Below, piece by piece: positions 25,606 through 34,644 of a stretch of 64,000 bases of DNA (position 1 is the first letter of the stretch; every line of letters starts with the position of its first letter). Origin of the DNA: Ornithinibacter aureus (GTDB taxonomy: Bacteria; Actinomycetota; Actinomycetes; Actinomycetales; Dermatophilaceae); assembly GCF_009858245.1 (NCBI RefSeq), contig NZ_VMSB01000001.1:3167623-3231622 (forward strand), in the 5' to 3' direction. The translations under genes were made by a program, and so were the position numbers. Below the pieces are notes generated by a model. The model saw only the letters and a list, made by a program, of their open reading frames with translations. It had not been told where the DNA came from and made no database searches.

Positions 25606-26268
25606 TCAGCCAGCCTTCGGAGAAGTCCAGACCATGGTCTGCTGATGCACTGGCCGCCCCTCGTACCGGACCCCCGGCACCAGCGGGGTCGAGCCATGCG
25701 GCACGAACTCGCACTTCGCGAAGAACCGTGTTGCCCGCGTGTTCTCGACCAAGGTCTGCAAGTGACAGCCAGGGCTGCCGGAGTTCGTGAGCCAGTCCTG
25801 CCAGCGCTCCATCATCTCCTGGGCCACACCGGTGCCGCGTGCCTGCGGCGCCAGATTGATGTGAAGGTGAGCTGGCCAACGATGGTCCACGTCCTCACCC
25901 GACGCGACCTCCCCCCCGCGCACCTTCGTCCTGACCACGTCGGAGAGGCTCCGGAGGAAGAACGGCAGCGAGCGTGGCCTGAGCATCAGCTTGTGCTCCA
26001 TGACTGCCTTGGTGAACCGCTCGTCCTCGCTCGGAATCAGGGCACTGTCGGGACATCCCGTCAGGTAGCCGACCAGGTCGCCTTTGACCTCGGCGAGGAA
26101 CAGAGTGTCTGGGCAGTACTCGATGTAGGGATCGAGATAGATCATCCGCTCTGACGGCAGATGCCTCCACAGCTCACCGCCAGGTGCGTCGACACCCGCA
26201 CGGGCGAAGAGCTTGACGAGCGGGTCGTGGTCAGCGGGCGTATAGGTCCGGATCATCGCTCCCATCAT
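25606..26268 (-). CDS. GNAT-family N-acetyltransferase
   Basis: 220 residues (starts at 26268 or the ATG four codons in). MIRTYTPADHDPLVKLFARA is a GNAT start, LHINLAPQARGTGVAQEMM the acetyl-CoA loop, and LVENTRATRFFAKCEFVPHG the late motif. About 60 residues longer than minimal GNATs, with a helical insert (KAVMEHKLMLRPRSLPFFLR). Acceptor unknown. Confidence 0.85.
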   Translation of the reverse strand: MMGAMIRTYTPADHDPLVKLFARAGVDAPGGELWRHLPSERMIYLDPYIEYCPDTLFLAEVKGDLVGYLTGCPDSALIPSEDERFTKAVMEHKLMLRPRSLPFFLRSLSDVVRTKVRGGEVASGEDVDHRWPAHLHINLAPQARGTGVAQEMMERWQDWLTNSGSPGCHLQTLVENTRATRFFAKCEFVPHGSTPLVPGVRYEGRPVHQQTMVWTSPKAG

Positions 26269-26319
26269 TGCGCCACGCCAGTCATCTTGGGCGCAGAACC
26301 CAAACGGCGTCGCGCTACC

Positions 26320-26334
26320 CGGCGGAATGCCCTA
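26320..26334 (+). repeat. Array site 18
   Basis: CGGCGGAATGCCCTA, ending in the vapC1 stop codon. Identical to site 29 at vapC2. CATTGCGCC at 26266-26274 is a possible inverted partner. Confidence 0.65.
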
Positions 26335-26742
26335 TGTCTGGAGTCGCTCGGCGGGTTGGCCGGTGATGGTGGCGATGAGCTCGAAGTCTTTGTCCACGTG
26401 CAGGACGGTCAGCCCCGCCAGTTCGGCTGTTGCGGCGATGATGATGTCGGGGATGGAGGGCGCGCGGTGTTGACCCTGTCCGGCTAGGAGCAACTGCACC
26501 TGCACGGCGCGGTCCTCGATGACCGGGGTGAGGTACTCCACCGGCATCGCCGAGACGGGTGGGCTGGTCAACATTGACCGGGCGTCCTTGCCGCTGCGGG
26601 CGGAGTAGCCAACCTCGAGACGCGTCACGGTCGTGATCCGGACCAGGCCCCGTTCGATCCGCTCTGCCCACCGCTCGGCATCGGGGCTGTCCGCCAAGCG
26701 CACCAGGGCCGACTTGTCGATCAGCCACTCGGTCATTGCCAC
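26332..26742 (-). CDS. vapC: VapC toxin, PIN domain, copy 1
   Basis: 136 residues. [18 protein letters not shown] carries the first catalytic Asp, [11 protein letters not shown] the Glu, [20 protein letters not shown] and [10 protein letters not shown] the other Asp residues of the PIN nuclease site. Intact, unlike copy 2. Overlaps the antitoxin by 10 bases. Confidence 0.92.
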   Translation of the reverse strand: MAMTEWLIDKSALVRLADSPDAERWAERIERGLVRITTVTRLEVGYSARSGKDARSMLTSPPVSAMPVEYLTPVIEDRAVQVQLLLAGQGQHRAPSIPDIIIAATAELAGLTVLHVDKDFELIATITGQPAERLQT

Positions 26743-26975
26743 GCCGCACCCATCACCTGCGGGTCGGCCAGATCCGTGACCTTGTCGGCGAACGAACGCA
26801 GATCAGCGGCGGAGACCGAAGCGCCCGAGGTCGCCGCGTCTGCCGCGAGACGTCGGCGGATGTACTCCACACGCGAGAGCCCCAGCCGCGACGCGTGTGC
26901 GTCCACCGCCGCGAGCACCGATTCCGGGATGTCGCGGATCAACACGTCAGCGATTAGAGCCACCTCCGATATCAA
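26733..26975 (-). CDS. vapB: VapB antitoxin, copy 1
   Basis: About 80 residues. [20 protein letters not shown] and [14 protein letters not shown] form an RHH-like DNA-binding half. Start uncertain: TTG 26975 is in frame, while in copy 2 a GTG 8 bases behind GGAGG begins the protein, and the matching codon here is ATC. Translation may therefore be weak or use another codon. Confidence 0.82.
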   Translation of the reverse strand: MISEVALIADVLIRDIPESVLAAVDAHASRLGLSRVEYIRRRLAADAATSGASVSAADLRSFADKVTDLADPQVMGAAWQ

Positions 26976-27019
26976 ACGATAGCACCCGCGCCGTCAGGCC
27001 GTGCTTGACGAGCGTTACC

Positions 27020-27034
27020 CGGCGCTGTGACGCG
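27020..27034 (+). repeat. Array site 19, with inverted partner
   Basis: CGGCGCTGTGACGCG followed by GGTGC. GCACCCGCG (26982-26990) is the exact reverse complement of CGCGGGTGC (27031-27039). Confidence 0.8.
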
Positions 27035-27078
27035 GGTGCTTCTCTCTCGTGTGGCGTGTGGCGGAGGGGTGTGCCGGT

Positions 27079-27378
27079 TCAGGCGACGGTGTGCAGTTCC
27101 AAGCGCAGGCCGAGGGCGTTGGTGACTTTCAGGATGGTCGACCAGGTCGGGTTGCCGTCGGCTGAGAGTGCTTTGTAGAGGCCGTCGCGGCTCATGCCCA
27201 CGCGCCGAGCGAGCTCGCTCATGTTCTGCGAACGGGCGATGACGCCCAGGGCCCGGGGGATGGCGGTGGGATCCTCGGCCGACTCCTGCAAGGCGATCTC
27301 GAGGTAGGTGGCGACGTCGTCGAGATCCTCGAGGTAGTCGGCGGCGTCGAAGCGTGTGTACTTGCCGTTCCTAGCCAT
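27079..27378 (-). CDS. HigA-type antitoxin (addiction module HTH protein)
   Basis: 99 residues. The C-terminal half is an XRE-like helix-turn-helix: IARSQNMSELARRVGMSRDG and LYKALSADGNPTWSTILKVT. N-terminal FDAADYLEDLDDVATYLEIA is the usual lead of this family. Encoded after its toxin, the order typical of HigBA. Confidence 0.9.
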   Translation of the reverse strand: MARNGKYTRFDAADYLEDLDDVATYLEIALQESAEDPTAIPRALGVIARSQNMSELARRVGMSRDGLYKALSADGNPTWSTILKVTNALGLRLELHTVA

Positions 27379-27688
27379 GGTCCTTGTCCTCCTCGTTGCG
27401 GTAGTAGTCCGCGAGCTGGTGAGCCCGCTCGATGTCCCGCTGCTGTGTTGCCTTGTCGCCGCCGCAGAGCAGCAGGATCACTCGCGGGCCGTCGTGTAGG
27501 TAGTAGATGCGGTAGCCGGGACCGAACATCAGTCGGAGTTCCCAGACGCCCTGGCCGACCTGTTTGGCGTCGCCTGGGTTGCCTGAGGCGAGCCGGTCGA
27601 GGCGTTCGACGATGCGGAGTCGACCGACCCTGTCCTTGAGCTTTCGTAGCCACTTGTCGAAGTCGTCGGTGCGGATGACCTCGACCAT
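27371..27688 (-). CDS. HigB/RelE-type toxin (phage-derived Gp49-like)
   Basis: 105 residues. EVIRTDDFDKWLRKLKDRVG, VWELRLMFGPGYRIYYLHDG and VILLLCGGDKATQQRDIERA are the conserved blocks of the type II killer family. Overlaps the antitoxin by 8 bases. The operator-like repeat at 27686-27711 covers its start. Confidence 0.9.
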   Translation of the reverse strand: MVEVIRTDDFDKWLRKLKDRVGRLRIVERLDRLASGNPGDAKQVGQGVWELRLMFGPGYRIYYLHDGPRVILLLCGGDKATQQRDIERAHQLADYYRNEEDKDHG

Positions 27689-27711
27689 GTGTCGACTATA
27701 ACTGACACATG
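27686..27711. promoter_or_regulatory. Operator-like palindrome at higBA
   Basis: CATGTGTC and GACACATG are perfect inverted repeats around GACTATAACT; the left arm includes the toxin start codon, so binding would block both transcription and translation. Confidence 0.75.
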
Positions 27712-27801
27712 GTCGGCCCTCAAGGGGAGCGAATGCCCCTCAGGGTGAGGCCCGTCGCTCACCCGCCGCCACCGCGGCCACCCCTGACCACGCCCAGCAC
27801 C

Positions 27802-27816
27802 CGGCGGAGTGCCGCG
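27802..27816 (+). repeat. Array site 20
   Basis: CGGCGGAGTGCCGCG, preceded by CACC. Right half has GCCGCG. The 112 bases after it, to the regulator 2 stop, hold no evident gene. Confidence 0.55.
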
Positions 27817-27927
27817 GGTCCCATCACGGCAGCAAGTGTTGCGCCCTGGGTGTGCAGCGGGCACTTGCATTCGTTCGTCTCGGGAAGCGGCGCTGCCTCC
27901 GGTGTCGACGGTTGAGGGCTGGGTGCT

Positions 27928-28569
27928 CTAGTGGCCGAGGTAGCGGGCGAGGAGCAGGGCTAGGGCGGTGCGGTCCCGCTGGTCCAGTTTGCGTAGCAGC
28001 GCGGAGACATGGTTCTTCACGGTGCCCTCGACGAGGTAGAGCGTCTGCGCGATTTCGCTGTTCGTCGCGCCGGTGGCGACGAGGCGGGCGACGGCCTGTT
28101 CCGCGCGGGTGAGGACGGCGAACGGCTCCGCTGACGTGCTAGCACGGTCCGCGCCGCGCGCCCGGGTCGTGAACGCGGAGCGGGCCACTCGCGGATCGAT
28201 GACCAGGCCACCTTTGAGCGCGAGCCGCATGCCGAGTACGAGCTCTTCGGTGGTGGCATCTTTGAGGAGGAAGCCAGCGGCGCCGGCACCGAGCGCGCGC
28301 TGGACCAGGTCGTCGTCGTCGAAGGTGGTCAGGATGACGACCGGCAGTTCGGGGTATGCCTCGCGCACCGCCGCGGCGAGGCTCACTCCGTCCATCACCG
28401 GCATCCGGGCGTCGGTGAGGACGATGTCTGGCGCAGTCGCGGCGATGACGGCTAGGGCTGCGTGTCCGTCGCCGGCCTCGCCGACAACGCTGACGCCGTC
28501 TTCGGTGCCGAGCAGCATGGTCAGGCCACGGCGCATCAGCTCCTGGTCGTCAACCACCACGACCCGCAT
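27928..28569 (-). CDS. NarL/LuxR-type response regulator 2
   Basis: 213 residues from ATG 28569. Receiver with VVVDDQELMRRGL, Asp53 in IVLTDARMP, and a LuxR domain (LTRAEQAVARLVATGATNSE; YLVEGTVKNHVSALLRKLD). TGATG junction with kinase 2. Probable activator of the divergent ABC exporter. Confidence 0.92.
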   Translation of the reverse strand: MRVVVVDDQELMRRGLTMLLGTEDGVSVVGEAGDGHAALAVIAATAPDIVLTDARMPVMDGVSLAAAVREAYPELPVVILTTFDDDDLVQRALGAGAAGFLLKDATTEELVLGMRLALKGGLVIDPRVARSAFTTRARGADRASTSAEPFAVLTRAEQAVARLVATGATNSEIAQTLYLVEGTVKNHVSALLRKLDQRDRTALALLLARYLGH

Positions 28570-29765
28570 CAGCCTGTCCTCACTATGGCCTGCTCGTCGA
28601 GCGGCAGCACCGTGGCGAGCTCCCAGCCCCCGGCTCCGCTCGGTCCGCTGGTGAGCCGGCCGTCGAGTTCCTCCGCCCGTGTGCGTAGCGACCGCAGGCC
28701 GAAGCCTTCGGGTGCGTCGGCCGCTCGTTCGATCCCGTTGTCTGTAACCGTGATCCGGACCTGGTGCGGGCTCTGCAGGATGGTGATGTCGACCTCGTCC
28801 GCGCGCGCGTGCCGCAGCACGTTGGTGAGCCCCTCCTGGATGAAGCGTGTCGCGAAGACCGCGACCGGCCCCGGCAGGGCCTCCACGGACCCCTGGTGAG
28901 CCACCCGCACCGTCAGCCCGGTCCCCCGGAAGGCGTCCGCGATCGCCGCGAAGGCGGCCGGACCCCCCAGACCGGCAGCCGATGCCGGCGGGTCCAGGGC
29001 CCGGACCCACAGCCGCATGTGGTCGAGCGCCTCGAGGTTCGTGGTCGCCGCGCTGGTGATCTCGTTCCACGCTTCCTCCGGGTCGCGGTTCCGCATCCGT
29101 TGAGCGAAGTCCAGGCTCATCGCCACGAGCGTGAGCCGGTGCCCCAGCCCGTCGTGCAGGTCCCGCGCTGAGCGGGCCCGCTCCTGGGCCAGGACGAGCT
29201 CGCGCTCGGTCGCGATCGACGCCCGCAGCTGCTCGTTGGCGACGGCGAGCTCCGCCCCGTGGCGGGCCGCCACCTCACGGGCCACCGCCAGGTCCCGCAG
29301 TAGTGCGCCGAACCCCACGCCCAGCATGAGGAAGAGCACTATGGTGGCGGCCGAGATCATGGAGTCCTCGAGGCTCACGCCGTCGCGCCAGGCAAGCCAG
29401 ACTGCCAGGGTGAGAGTCGCCGCGAGATTGGCCAGCAGCGCGCTGCGGAAGCCTTCACGCAGGCCGAGCAGGGCGATCGTCACGGTGAGGTGGAAGCCGC
29501 CCGCGTAGCCGCTGCCTGGCACGACGAGAAAGGCCGCGGAGACGAGCACGAGCGCGTAGGGCGGCCAACGCCCCTGCCCGCTACGGACCCGCGTCCACAG
29601 GCCCACAGCCACCACGCACAGTGCCCCGGCAGTGATGCCGTTGCCGACGCCCTCGGAGAATGCCTGGTACACCCCGAAGAGCGCGACCCCGAGCGCCAGC
29701 ACGCTGAACAGGTCGAGGATTCGACTCCACCTGGAGGGGTTGGCGAAGGGGTCCCATCCGCTCAC
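28569..29765 (-). CDS. NarL-type sensor histidine kinase 2
   Basis: 398 residues. Five or six membrane segments up to residue 165, a coiled linker, HisKA_3 with phospho-His in RARSARDLHDGLGHRL, and HATPase motifs VTDNGIE and GFGLRSLRTRAEELDGRL. Related in architecture to DesK-type kinases that sense the membrane. Confidence 0.92.
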   Translation of the reverse strand: MSGWDPFANPSRWSRILDLFSVLALGVALFGVYQAFSEGVGNGITAGALCVVAVGLWTRVRSGQGRWPPYALVLVSAAFLVVPGSGYAGGFHLTVTIALLGLREGFRSALLANLAATLTLAVWLAWRDGVSLEDSMISAATIVLFLMLGVGFGALLRDLAVAREVAARHGAELAVANEQLRASIATERELVLAQERARSARDLHDGLGHRLTLVAMSLDFAQRMRNRDPEEAWNEITSAATTNLEALDHMRLWVRALDPPASAAGLGGPAAFAAIADAFRGTGLTVRVAHQGSVEALPGPVAVFATRFIQEGLTNVLRHARADEVDITILQSPHQVRITVTDNGIERAADAPEGFGLRSLRTRAEELDGRLTSGPSGAGGWELATVLPLDEQAIVRTG

Positions 29766-29816
29766 CCCGCCAACGGTAGTGACACGCGGATCTCCGCGAC
29801 GGTCCCGGACCCCGAC

Positions 29817-29880
29817 TCATGACCACGGGCATGGGCAGGCGGCCCGCGGGTCATGACCACGGGATACCCGATCATGACTG
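29817..29880 (+). promoter_or_regulatory. Triple direct repeat upstream of the ABC exporter
   Basis: TCATGACCACGGG occurs at 29817 and 29851, and TCATGACTG at 29872, in the divergent gap between kinase 2 and the ABC genes. Spacing is 34 and 21 bases. Likely binding sites for regulator 2. Confidence 0.6.
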
Positions 29881-29923
29881 CAGGGGGAGGCGCCCGCCGC
29901 TGCGGCGGAGCAGAGTTTGCGTC

Positions 29924-30757
29924 ATGAGCATCGCACTGTCGGCACAGACCGAACCCTCATCCGCAGCAGGTACGTCAGCAGCAGAACGGTCCGCACCAGG
30001 TCCGCAGGTGCCCGGCCCGCTCGTCCTCGGACGCAACATCACCAAGGCCTACCGCGCCGGCAGTCGGGAGGTGGAGATCCTGCACGGCGTCTCGATGGCC
30101 GTTGAGCCCGGAGAGATGTGTGCCGTCATGGGCCCGTCCGGATCGGGCAAGTCGACGCTGCTGTACACCCTCGCCGGGCTCGAGCTGCCGAGCACCGGCA
30201 CGGTGCAGCTGCTGGGGCGGGACACGACAGCGCTGTCACGCGCCGCCCTGGCGCGACTGCGGCGCTGCGAGGTCGGCTTCGTGTTCCAGGCGTACAACCT
30301 GGTGCCGACGCTGACGGCCTTCGAGAACGTCGCGTTGCCTGCCCGCCTGCGCGGCGAGAAGCCGCCGACGGAGACCATCCGCCACGCCCTCGCCCTGGTC
30401 GGGTTGGAGGGCTTCGAGGAGACCAGGCCGGTCGTGATGTCCGGCGGCGAGCAGCAACGCGTCGCCCTGGCGCGGGTGATCGCCCAGCGACCCCGGATCG
30501 TGTTCGCCGACGAGCCGACCGGGGCACTGGACACCCACAGCGGTGCCGTCGTCCTCGACGCTCTCCGGCAGATCGCCCACCGCCCGGACCAGTGCGTCCT
30601 GACCGTGACCCACGACCCGGTCGTGGCCGCGCAGTGTGACCGGGTGCTGTTCCTCCACGACGGCTATCTCGCGCGCGAGCTGACCAGTCCGAGCGCAGCC
30701 GAAGTCGCGGCGCTTCTCACCGACCTGGCCGTCACCGGCACCGGTGCCTCGTCATGA
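29924..30757 (+). CDS. ABC transporter ATP-binding protein (MacB/LolD type)
   Basis: 277 residues from ATG 29924. Walker A MGPSGSGKSTLLYTLAG, Q-loop VFQAYNLVP, signature MSGGEQQRVALARVI, Walker B RIVFADEPTGALD and H-loop VTHD are all present, in the order of MacB/LolD exporters. It forms an operon with the permease, overlapping by 4 bases, and is divergent from the regulator 2/kinase 2 operon, a common arrangement for peptide or antibiotic resistance. Confidence 0.95.
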   Translation: MSIALSAQTEPSSAAGTSAAERSAPGPQVPGPLVLGRNITKAYRAGSREVEILHGVSMAVEPGEMCAVMGPSGSGKSTLLYTLAGLELPSTGTVQLLGRDTTALSRAALARLRRCEVGFVFQAYNLVPTLTAFENVALPARLRGEKPPTETIRHALALVGLEGFEETRPVVMSGGEQQRVALARVIAQRPRIVFADEPTGALDTHSGAVVLDALRQIAHRPDQCVLTVTHDPVVAAQCDRVLFLHDGYLARELTSPSAAEVAALLTDLAVTGTGASS

Positions 30758-32172
30758 TCCGCCTCGCCCTGGCCGACCTGAGGGACTCATGGCTCGCCTG
30801 GCTCGGAGTCTCGATCGGCTTCGTCACCCTCAACTTCTCGCTCGCACTCTCCGGCATCGCCCTGACCAGCGCGGCCTCATCCACAGCGGCACTCGGCCCC
30901 GACGGCACCCAGCTGCTGCGCGTGGACGGCATCGCCAACATTGTCCTGAGCAGCCTTGTCGGCCTGGCCGTCATCGGGGCGGCGACGGCCCTGGTCGTCA
31001 CCTCGCGCCGGGGCGCCCTCGCCCGGGTGCTGCTCGCCGGCGCCACCCCTGCCCAGGTCACGCTTCTGGTGACGACCCAGATCACCGCCGTCGCACTGGC
31101 CTCCTCGGTCGTGGGGTCGATCCTGGCCGTGGCACTGGCCCCGACCGCCCTACGCCTCGTCGTCGAGGACCGAGGCCTCGCCGGCTTCGACCCGACCGTC
31201 TCGGTGCCGCTCCTCCTAGGCACCGCCACCGGCTGCGCACTGCTCTGCGTCATCGGCGGACTACGTCAGGCTCACGCCGCCAGCGCCATCCCACCGGTCG
31301 AGGCGCTGCGGGAGGCCACCAGCGGCGGCACCCGACCGGAGGGGCCGCTGCACCGCACCCTGCGGGCACTGCGGTTCGCCGCCTCAATCGCGGCCCTGCT
31401 CGTCATGTTCGTGTTCGTGGCTGCGGCCGGCAACACGGCGGCGACCGAGCCCGAGGCAGGCAAGGACCTCGTCAGCATGATCACCCAACAGGCCTTCCTC
31501 GCCGTACCGGTCGCCGGCCTGGCACTCACCGCGATCCTGCCGTGGATCGTCGGACCGGTCACCCGGGCCTGGACCGGAGCCCTGCCAACCCGCAGCGCCT
31601 CCTGGCACCTGGCCCGCCACACCGTCCTGGCCAAACGGGACCGGCTCACCCGCTCAATCGTCCCCGTCATGTTCTCCGTCGGCCTGGTGTTCGGGCTCAT
31701 GGCCGTCGGAGCAACCTTCGCCGGCATCGCTGAGCACCTCGGCGTCGGGCAGCTGGAGGGGTCCTCGGCCACCAGCATGCTCACCCTCGCCGGTCTCCCG
31801 CTGGCCGTCGCCGTCGCGGGCGCGGTGGGGAACCTGGTGATGATGTCACGGCAGCGCAGCGCCGAACTCGCACTCGACGGCGTCATCGGTGCCACCCCAC
31901 GCCAGCAAATCCTGATCCCGATCTTCGAGGCGCTCATCATCACCCTCACCGCAAGCATCCTCGGCCTGATCATGGCAACGGTCGGCGGTTCACTGCTCGC
32001 CCTAGGTCTGAGTCAGGTCCTGCCGCAGGCGCAGCTCGTGATGCCCTGGGCTTTGCTGGCCGGCAGCGTCCTCGCCTGCCTCATCGTCGTCACCGCCGCC
32101 ACCACCGGCCCAATCATTCGCTCCCTAGGCGCCCCGGCACCCACAGTCATCTCCCGCTTCATAGCCACCTGA
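30754..32172 (+). CDS. FtsX/MacB-type ABC permease
   Basis: 472 residues. One N-terminal helix (WLAWLGVSIGFVTLNFSLAL), an FtsX core at 60-150 (NIVLSSLVGLAVIGAATALV; VLLAGATPAQVTLLV), central helices, and a second FtsX core at 350-470 (DGVIGATPRQQILIPIFEAL). Eight to ten helices in all, so two fused FtsX units. No large extracytoplasmic MacB domain. Pairs with the ATPase at 29924. Confidence 0.9.
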   Translation: MIRLALADLRDSWLAWLGVSIGFVTLNFSLALSGIALTSAASSTAALGPDGTQLLRVDGIANIVLSSLVGLAVIGAATALVVTSRRGALARVLLAGATPAQVTLLVTTQITAVALASSVVGSILAVALAPTALRLVVEDRGLAGFDPTVSVPLLLGTATGCALLCVIGGLRQAHAASAIPPVEALREATSGGTRPEGPLHRTLRALRFAASIAALLVMFVFVAAAGNTAATEPEAGKDLVSMITQQAFLAVPVAGLALTAILPWIVGPVTRAWTGALPTRSASWHLARHTVLAKRDRLTRSIVPVMFSVGLVFGLMAVGATFAGIAEHLGVGQLEGSSATSMLTLAGLPLAVAVAGAVGNLVMMSRQRSAELALDGVIGATPRQQILIPIFEALIITLTASILGLIMATVGGSLLALGLSQVLPQAQLVMPWALLAGSVLACLIVVTAATTGPIIRSLGAPAPTVISRFIAT

Positions 32173-32228
32173 GCGCAGAACACACCGCTGAAGATGGGCC
32201 TGCCGACAGGGGTGCCTGCGGCGGCTCC

Positions 32229-32243
32229 CGGCGAAGTGACTCA
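32229..32243 (+). repeat. Array site 21
   Basis: CGGCGAAGTGACTCA, one change in the right half. It closes a 4.4-kb unit, one of the largest of the array. Confidence 0.65.
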
Positions 32244-32301
32244 CGTATCGCGCAGGAGCGCAGGCCGATCCATGCCCGCGCTGCAGACGTGGGGCCTGTG
32301 C

Positions 32302-32952
32302 TCAGGATCTTTCGTGGCGTCCGAAACGGCGGATGACGTCCCGGCGGCTGCGTAGCTGGAGTTTCGTCAAGATTTTGCTCACGTGATTTCGGGCGGTTAT
32401 TGGTGAAATGACGAGTCGGTCTGCGATCTGTTGGTTCGTCAGGCCGCGGGCGAGAAGTCCGAGCACCTCATGCTCGCGCTCGGTCAGTCCGTAGTCGATG
32501 CCCAAGTCCGCGGACCCCGGCGGGCCGGGGTCGGTGAGGACCTCGAGGGTGCGGGCCGCGACGGGCGCGCCGATCAGGACGTGACCTGCGGCGACCGAGC
32601 GGATCGCCGAGACGATCTCCTGACCGGGTGCACCTTTGACGAGGTATCCGCGTGCCCCGGCCCGCAGCGCAGCGAAGAGGGCTGTGTCGTGTTCGGACAT
32701 GGTCAGTACCAGGACGGCGACGCTCGGGTGGTCGTGGAGGATCCTCGTGATCGCTTCGAGGCCGCCGACTCCCGGCATCGCGAGATCCATGAGAACGACG
32801 TCCGGAGCGGTGTCGGCGACGGCGGCGATCGCGGCGGCTCCGTCTGCGGCCTCGGCGACGACCTCGATGTCGTCGGCTCGGTGGAGCGTGAAGCGCACGC
32901 CCTCTCGGAACATGGGGTGGTCGTCGACGAGGACGACCCGGATTGGGCTCAT
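32302..32952 (-). CDS. NarL/LuxR-type response regulator 3
   Basis: 216 residues. VVLVDDHPMFREGVRF, Asp56 in VVLMDLAMPG, Lys in RGYLVKGAPGQE, and LuxR domain GLTEREHEVLGLLARGLTNQ plus RNHVSKILTKLQLR. ATG overlaps the kinase 3 stop. Confidence 0.93.
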   Translation of the reverse strand: MSPIRVVLVDDHPMFREGVRFTLHRADDIEVVAEAADGAAAIAAVADTAPDVVLMDLAMPGVGGLEAITRILHDHPSVAVLVLTMSEHDTALFAALRAGARGYLVKGAPGQEIVSAIRSVAAGHVLIGAPVAARTLEVLTDPGPPGSADLGIDYGLTEREHEVLGLLARGLTNQQIADRLVISPITARNHVSKILTKLQLRSRRDVIRRFGRHERS

Positions 32953-34640
32953 CGGATCCCTCCCTGCGCGGGGAGGGGCAGCCAGGCGCGGACGGTGGTG
33001 CCGCCGCCGTCGGTGTCCTCGATCGAGAGCGACCCGCCGAGCTCGTGTGCCCGCTCCCGCATGGACAGCGTCCCCACTCCGGTTGGGCCGCTGCGCCCGG
33101 CACCATGGTCACGCACCTCGAGCTGCACGCCGTCGCGGTGTCGGGCGATCGTCAGCTGCGCCGACGTGCATCCGGAGTGGCGGGCGACGTTGGTGAGCGC
33201 TTCGCGCCCGATCCGGTATGCGGCGGCCTCGGGTCCAGGCGGAAGTGCACCCAGGTTCTCGCTGACCACCACGCAGTCGAGGCCCAGGCTCTCGGCGACC
33301 TCTTCGAGGGCACCGACCAGCCCGAGCTCGTCCAGTGCCGGCGGGCGCAGCTGCCGGCTCATCTGTCTCACCTCGTCCAGGGCCTGATGGGTCGCCTGCG
33401 CCAGGCGGTCCAGTCTGCTCCGCGCCAGGTCGGGATCCTCTTGGACAATCTGGTCCAGGTCGCGCAGCTGCATCGCGACTCCTGCAAGCGTCGGCCCGAG
33501 GCCGTCGTGGAGCTGACGTCGCAGCAGCACCCGCTCCTCCTCCCGGGCGGTGACGAGCTGGTGCCGGCTGGAGGCCAGCTCTTCGGTCAGGCGCCGCACC
33601 CGGGCGCTCTCGCGTGAGTCGCCGTAGAGGGCCCAGTCGACCGCGTCCTGGAGGCGGGCTCGGGCCGGGGCTAGGGCGAGGGTGACCGCGGCGGCGATGA
33701 GGCCGACCGCGACCGGTGAGAGCTGCGACCCAGCAGTGGACGCGAGGGAGACGACTAGGGCATACCCGAGGGCGAGCACCGTAGCGAGCACGAGGAAGAC
33801 GGTCAGCCGGCCCACGACCCGGTCCACCCAGCCCAGGCGGAAGCGGAGCACGCTCGCCGTCACGGTCAGAGCCAGCAGCCCGCCTGCGACGATGTCGAGC
33901 AGATCGCCGCCGGCCGGCCAGAGCCAGCGTCCTACGACGATGAGGAGCGTGAAGGTCACGACGGCGAGTAGGACGCTCACCACCCGCCGGCGGGTATCTC
34001 CGTGGGCGCCGCGCAGCTTCCCGTATACCGCGACCGGCACGAGCAGGAACGGCACCTGGATCGCGACCTCGGCCCAGCTCTGTAAGGGCTCGCCCCAACC
34101 GCCGGGGAGGAGTCCGACCGGGTTCGCGAGCTCACCCGTCCAGGCCGGCAGCGAGGAGTCCGAGGCCGCCGCCGGACCCTGCAGGGATGCCCAGGCGGCC
34201 ACGGCCAGAACCTGGAGCCCGACCGCAGCCGTAGCCCAGGGTCGCCAGCGCCGCGATGGCAGCCGTCCGTCCGGCACCAGGAGCAGCACCACCAGCGTCA
34301 GCGGCACGATCAGTGCCGAGGCCCGGTCGGCATACCAGATCCACCAGGGTGCGCCCGAGGTGACGCCGGCGTGCAGGCTCGCACCGGCCAGGGCGGAGAG
34401 GGCGAACAATGCCGCCACCGCGATCATCGACCAGCCGAGCAGCCGCGGGCCGACGGCTGCGATGAGCGCCCCGGGGATGGCCCACAGCAGCGGCATCACC
34501 AGAAGCTTCAGACCGACCCCGTCCAGTCCCGCCGCCCCGCCAGGCCCGGTCCCGGCAACCCACGCGGCGGCGAGGGAGAGGGCGATGGTCGCCGCCGCCG
34601 CCGACCATGGACCCACCCTCGCCGGAGTGCTCCCGCTCAT
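32949..34640 (-). CDS. NarL-type sensor histidine kinase 3
   Basis: 563 residues. About ten hydrophobic segments over the first 290 residues, a linker helix, HisKA_3 with LLRRQLHDGLGPTLAGVAMQ, and HATPase motifs GREALTNVARHSG and VGTLSMRERAHELGGSL. The long membrane part resembles kinase 4 at 48.5 kb; the two are probably related. Cotranscribed with a membrane gene upstream and regulator 3 downstream. Confidence 0.93.
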   Translation of the reverse strand: MSGSTPARVGPWSAAAATIALSLAAAWVAGTGPGGAAGLDGVGLKLLVMPLLWAIPGALIAAVGPRLLGWSMIAVAALFALSALAGASLHAGVTSGAPWWIWYADRASALIVPLTLVVLLLVPDGRLPSRRWRPWATAAVGLQVLAVAAWASLQGPAAASDSSLPAWTGELANPVGLLPGGWGEPLQSWAEVAIQVPFLLVPVAVYGKLRGAHGDTRRRVVSVLLAVVTFTLLIVVGRWLWPAGGDLLDIVAGGLLALTVTASVLRFRLGWVDRVVGRLTVFLVLATVLALGYALVVSLASTAGSQLSPVAVGLIAAAVTLALAPARARLQDAVDWALYGDSRESARVRRLTEELASSRHQLVTAREEERVLLRRQLHDGLGPTLAGVAMQLRDLDQIVQEDPDLARSRLDRLAQATHQALDEVRQMSRQLRPPALDELGLVGALEEVAESLGLDCVVVSENLGALPPGPEAAAYRIGREALTNVARHSGCTSAQLTIARHRDGVQLEVRDHGAGRSGPTGVGTLSMRERAHELGGSLSIEDTDGGGTTVRAWLPLPAQGGIR

Positions 34641-34644
34641 GGGG

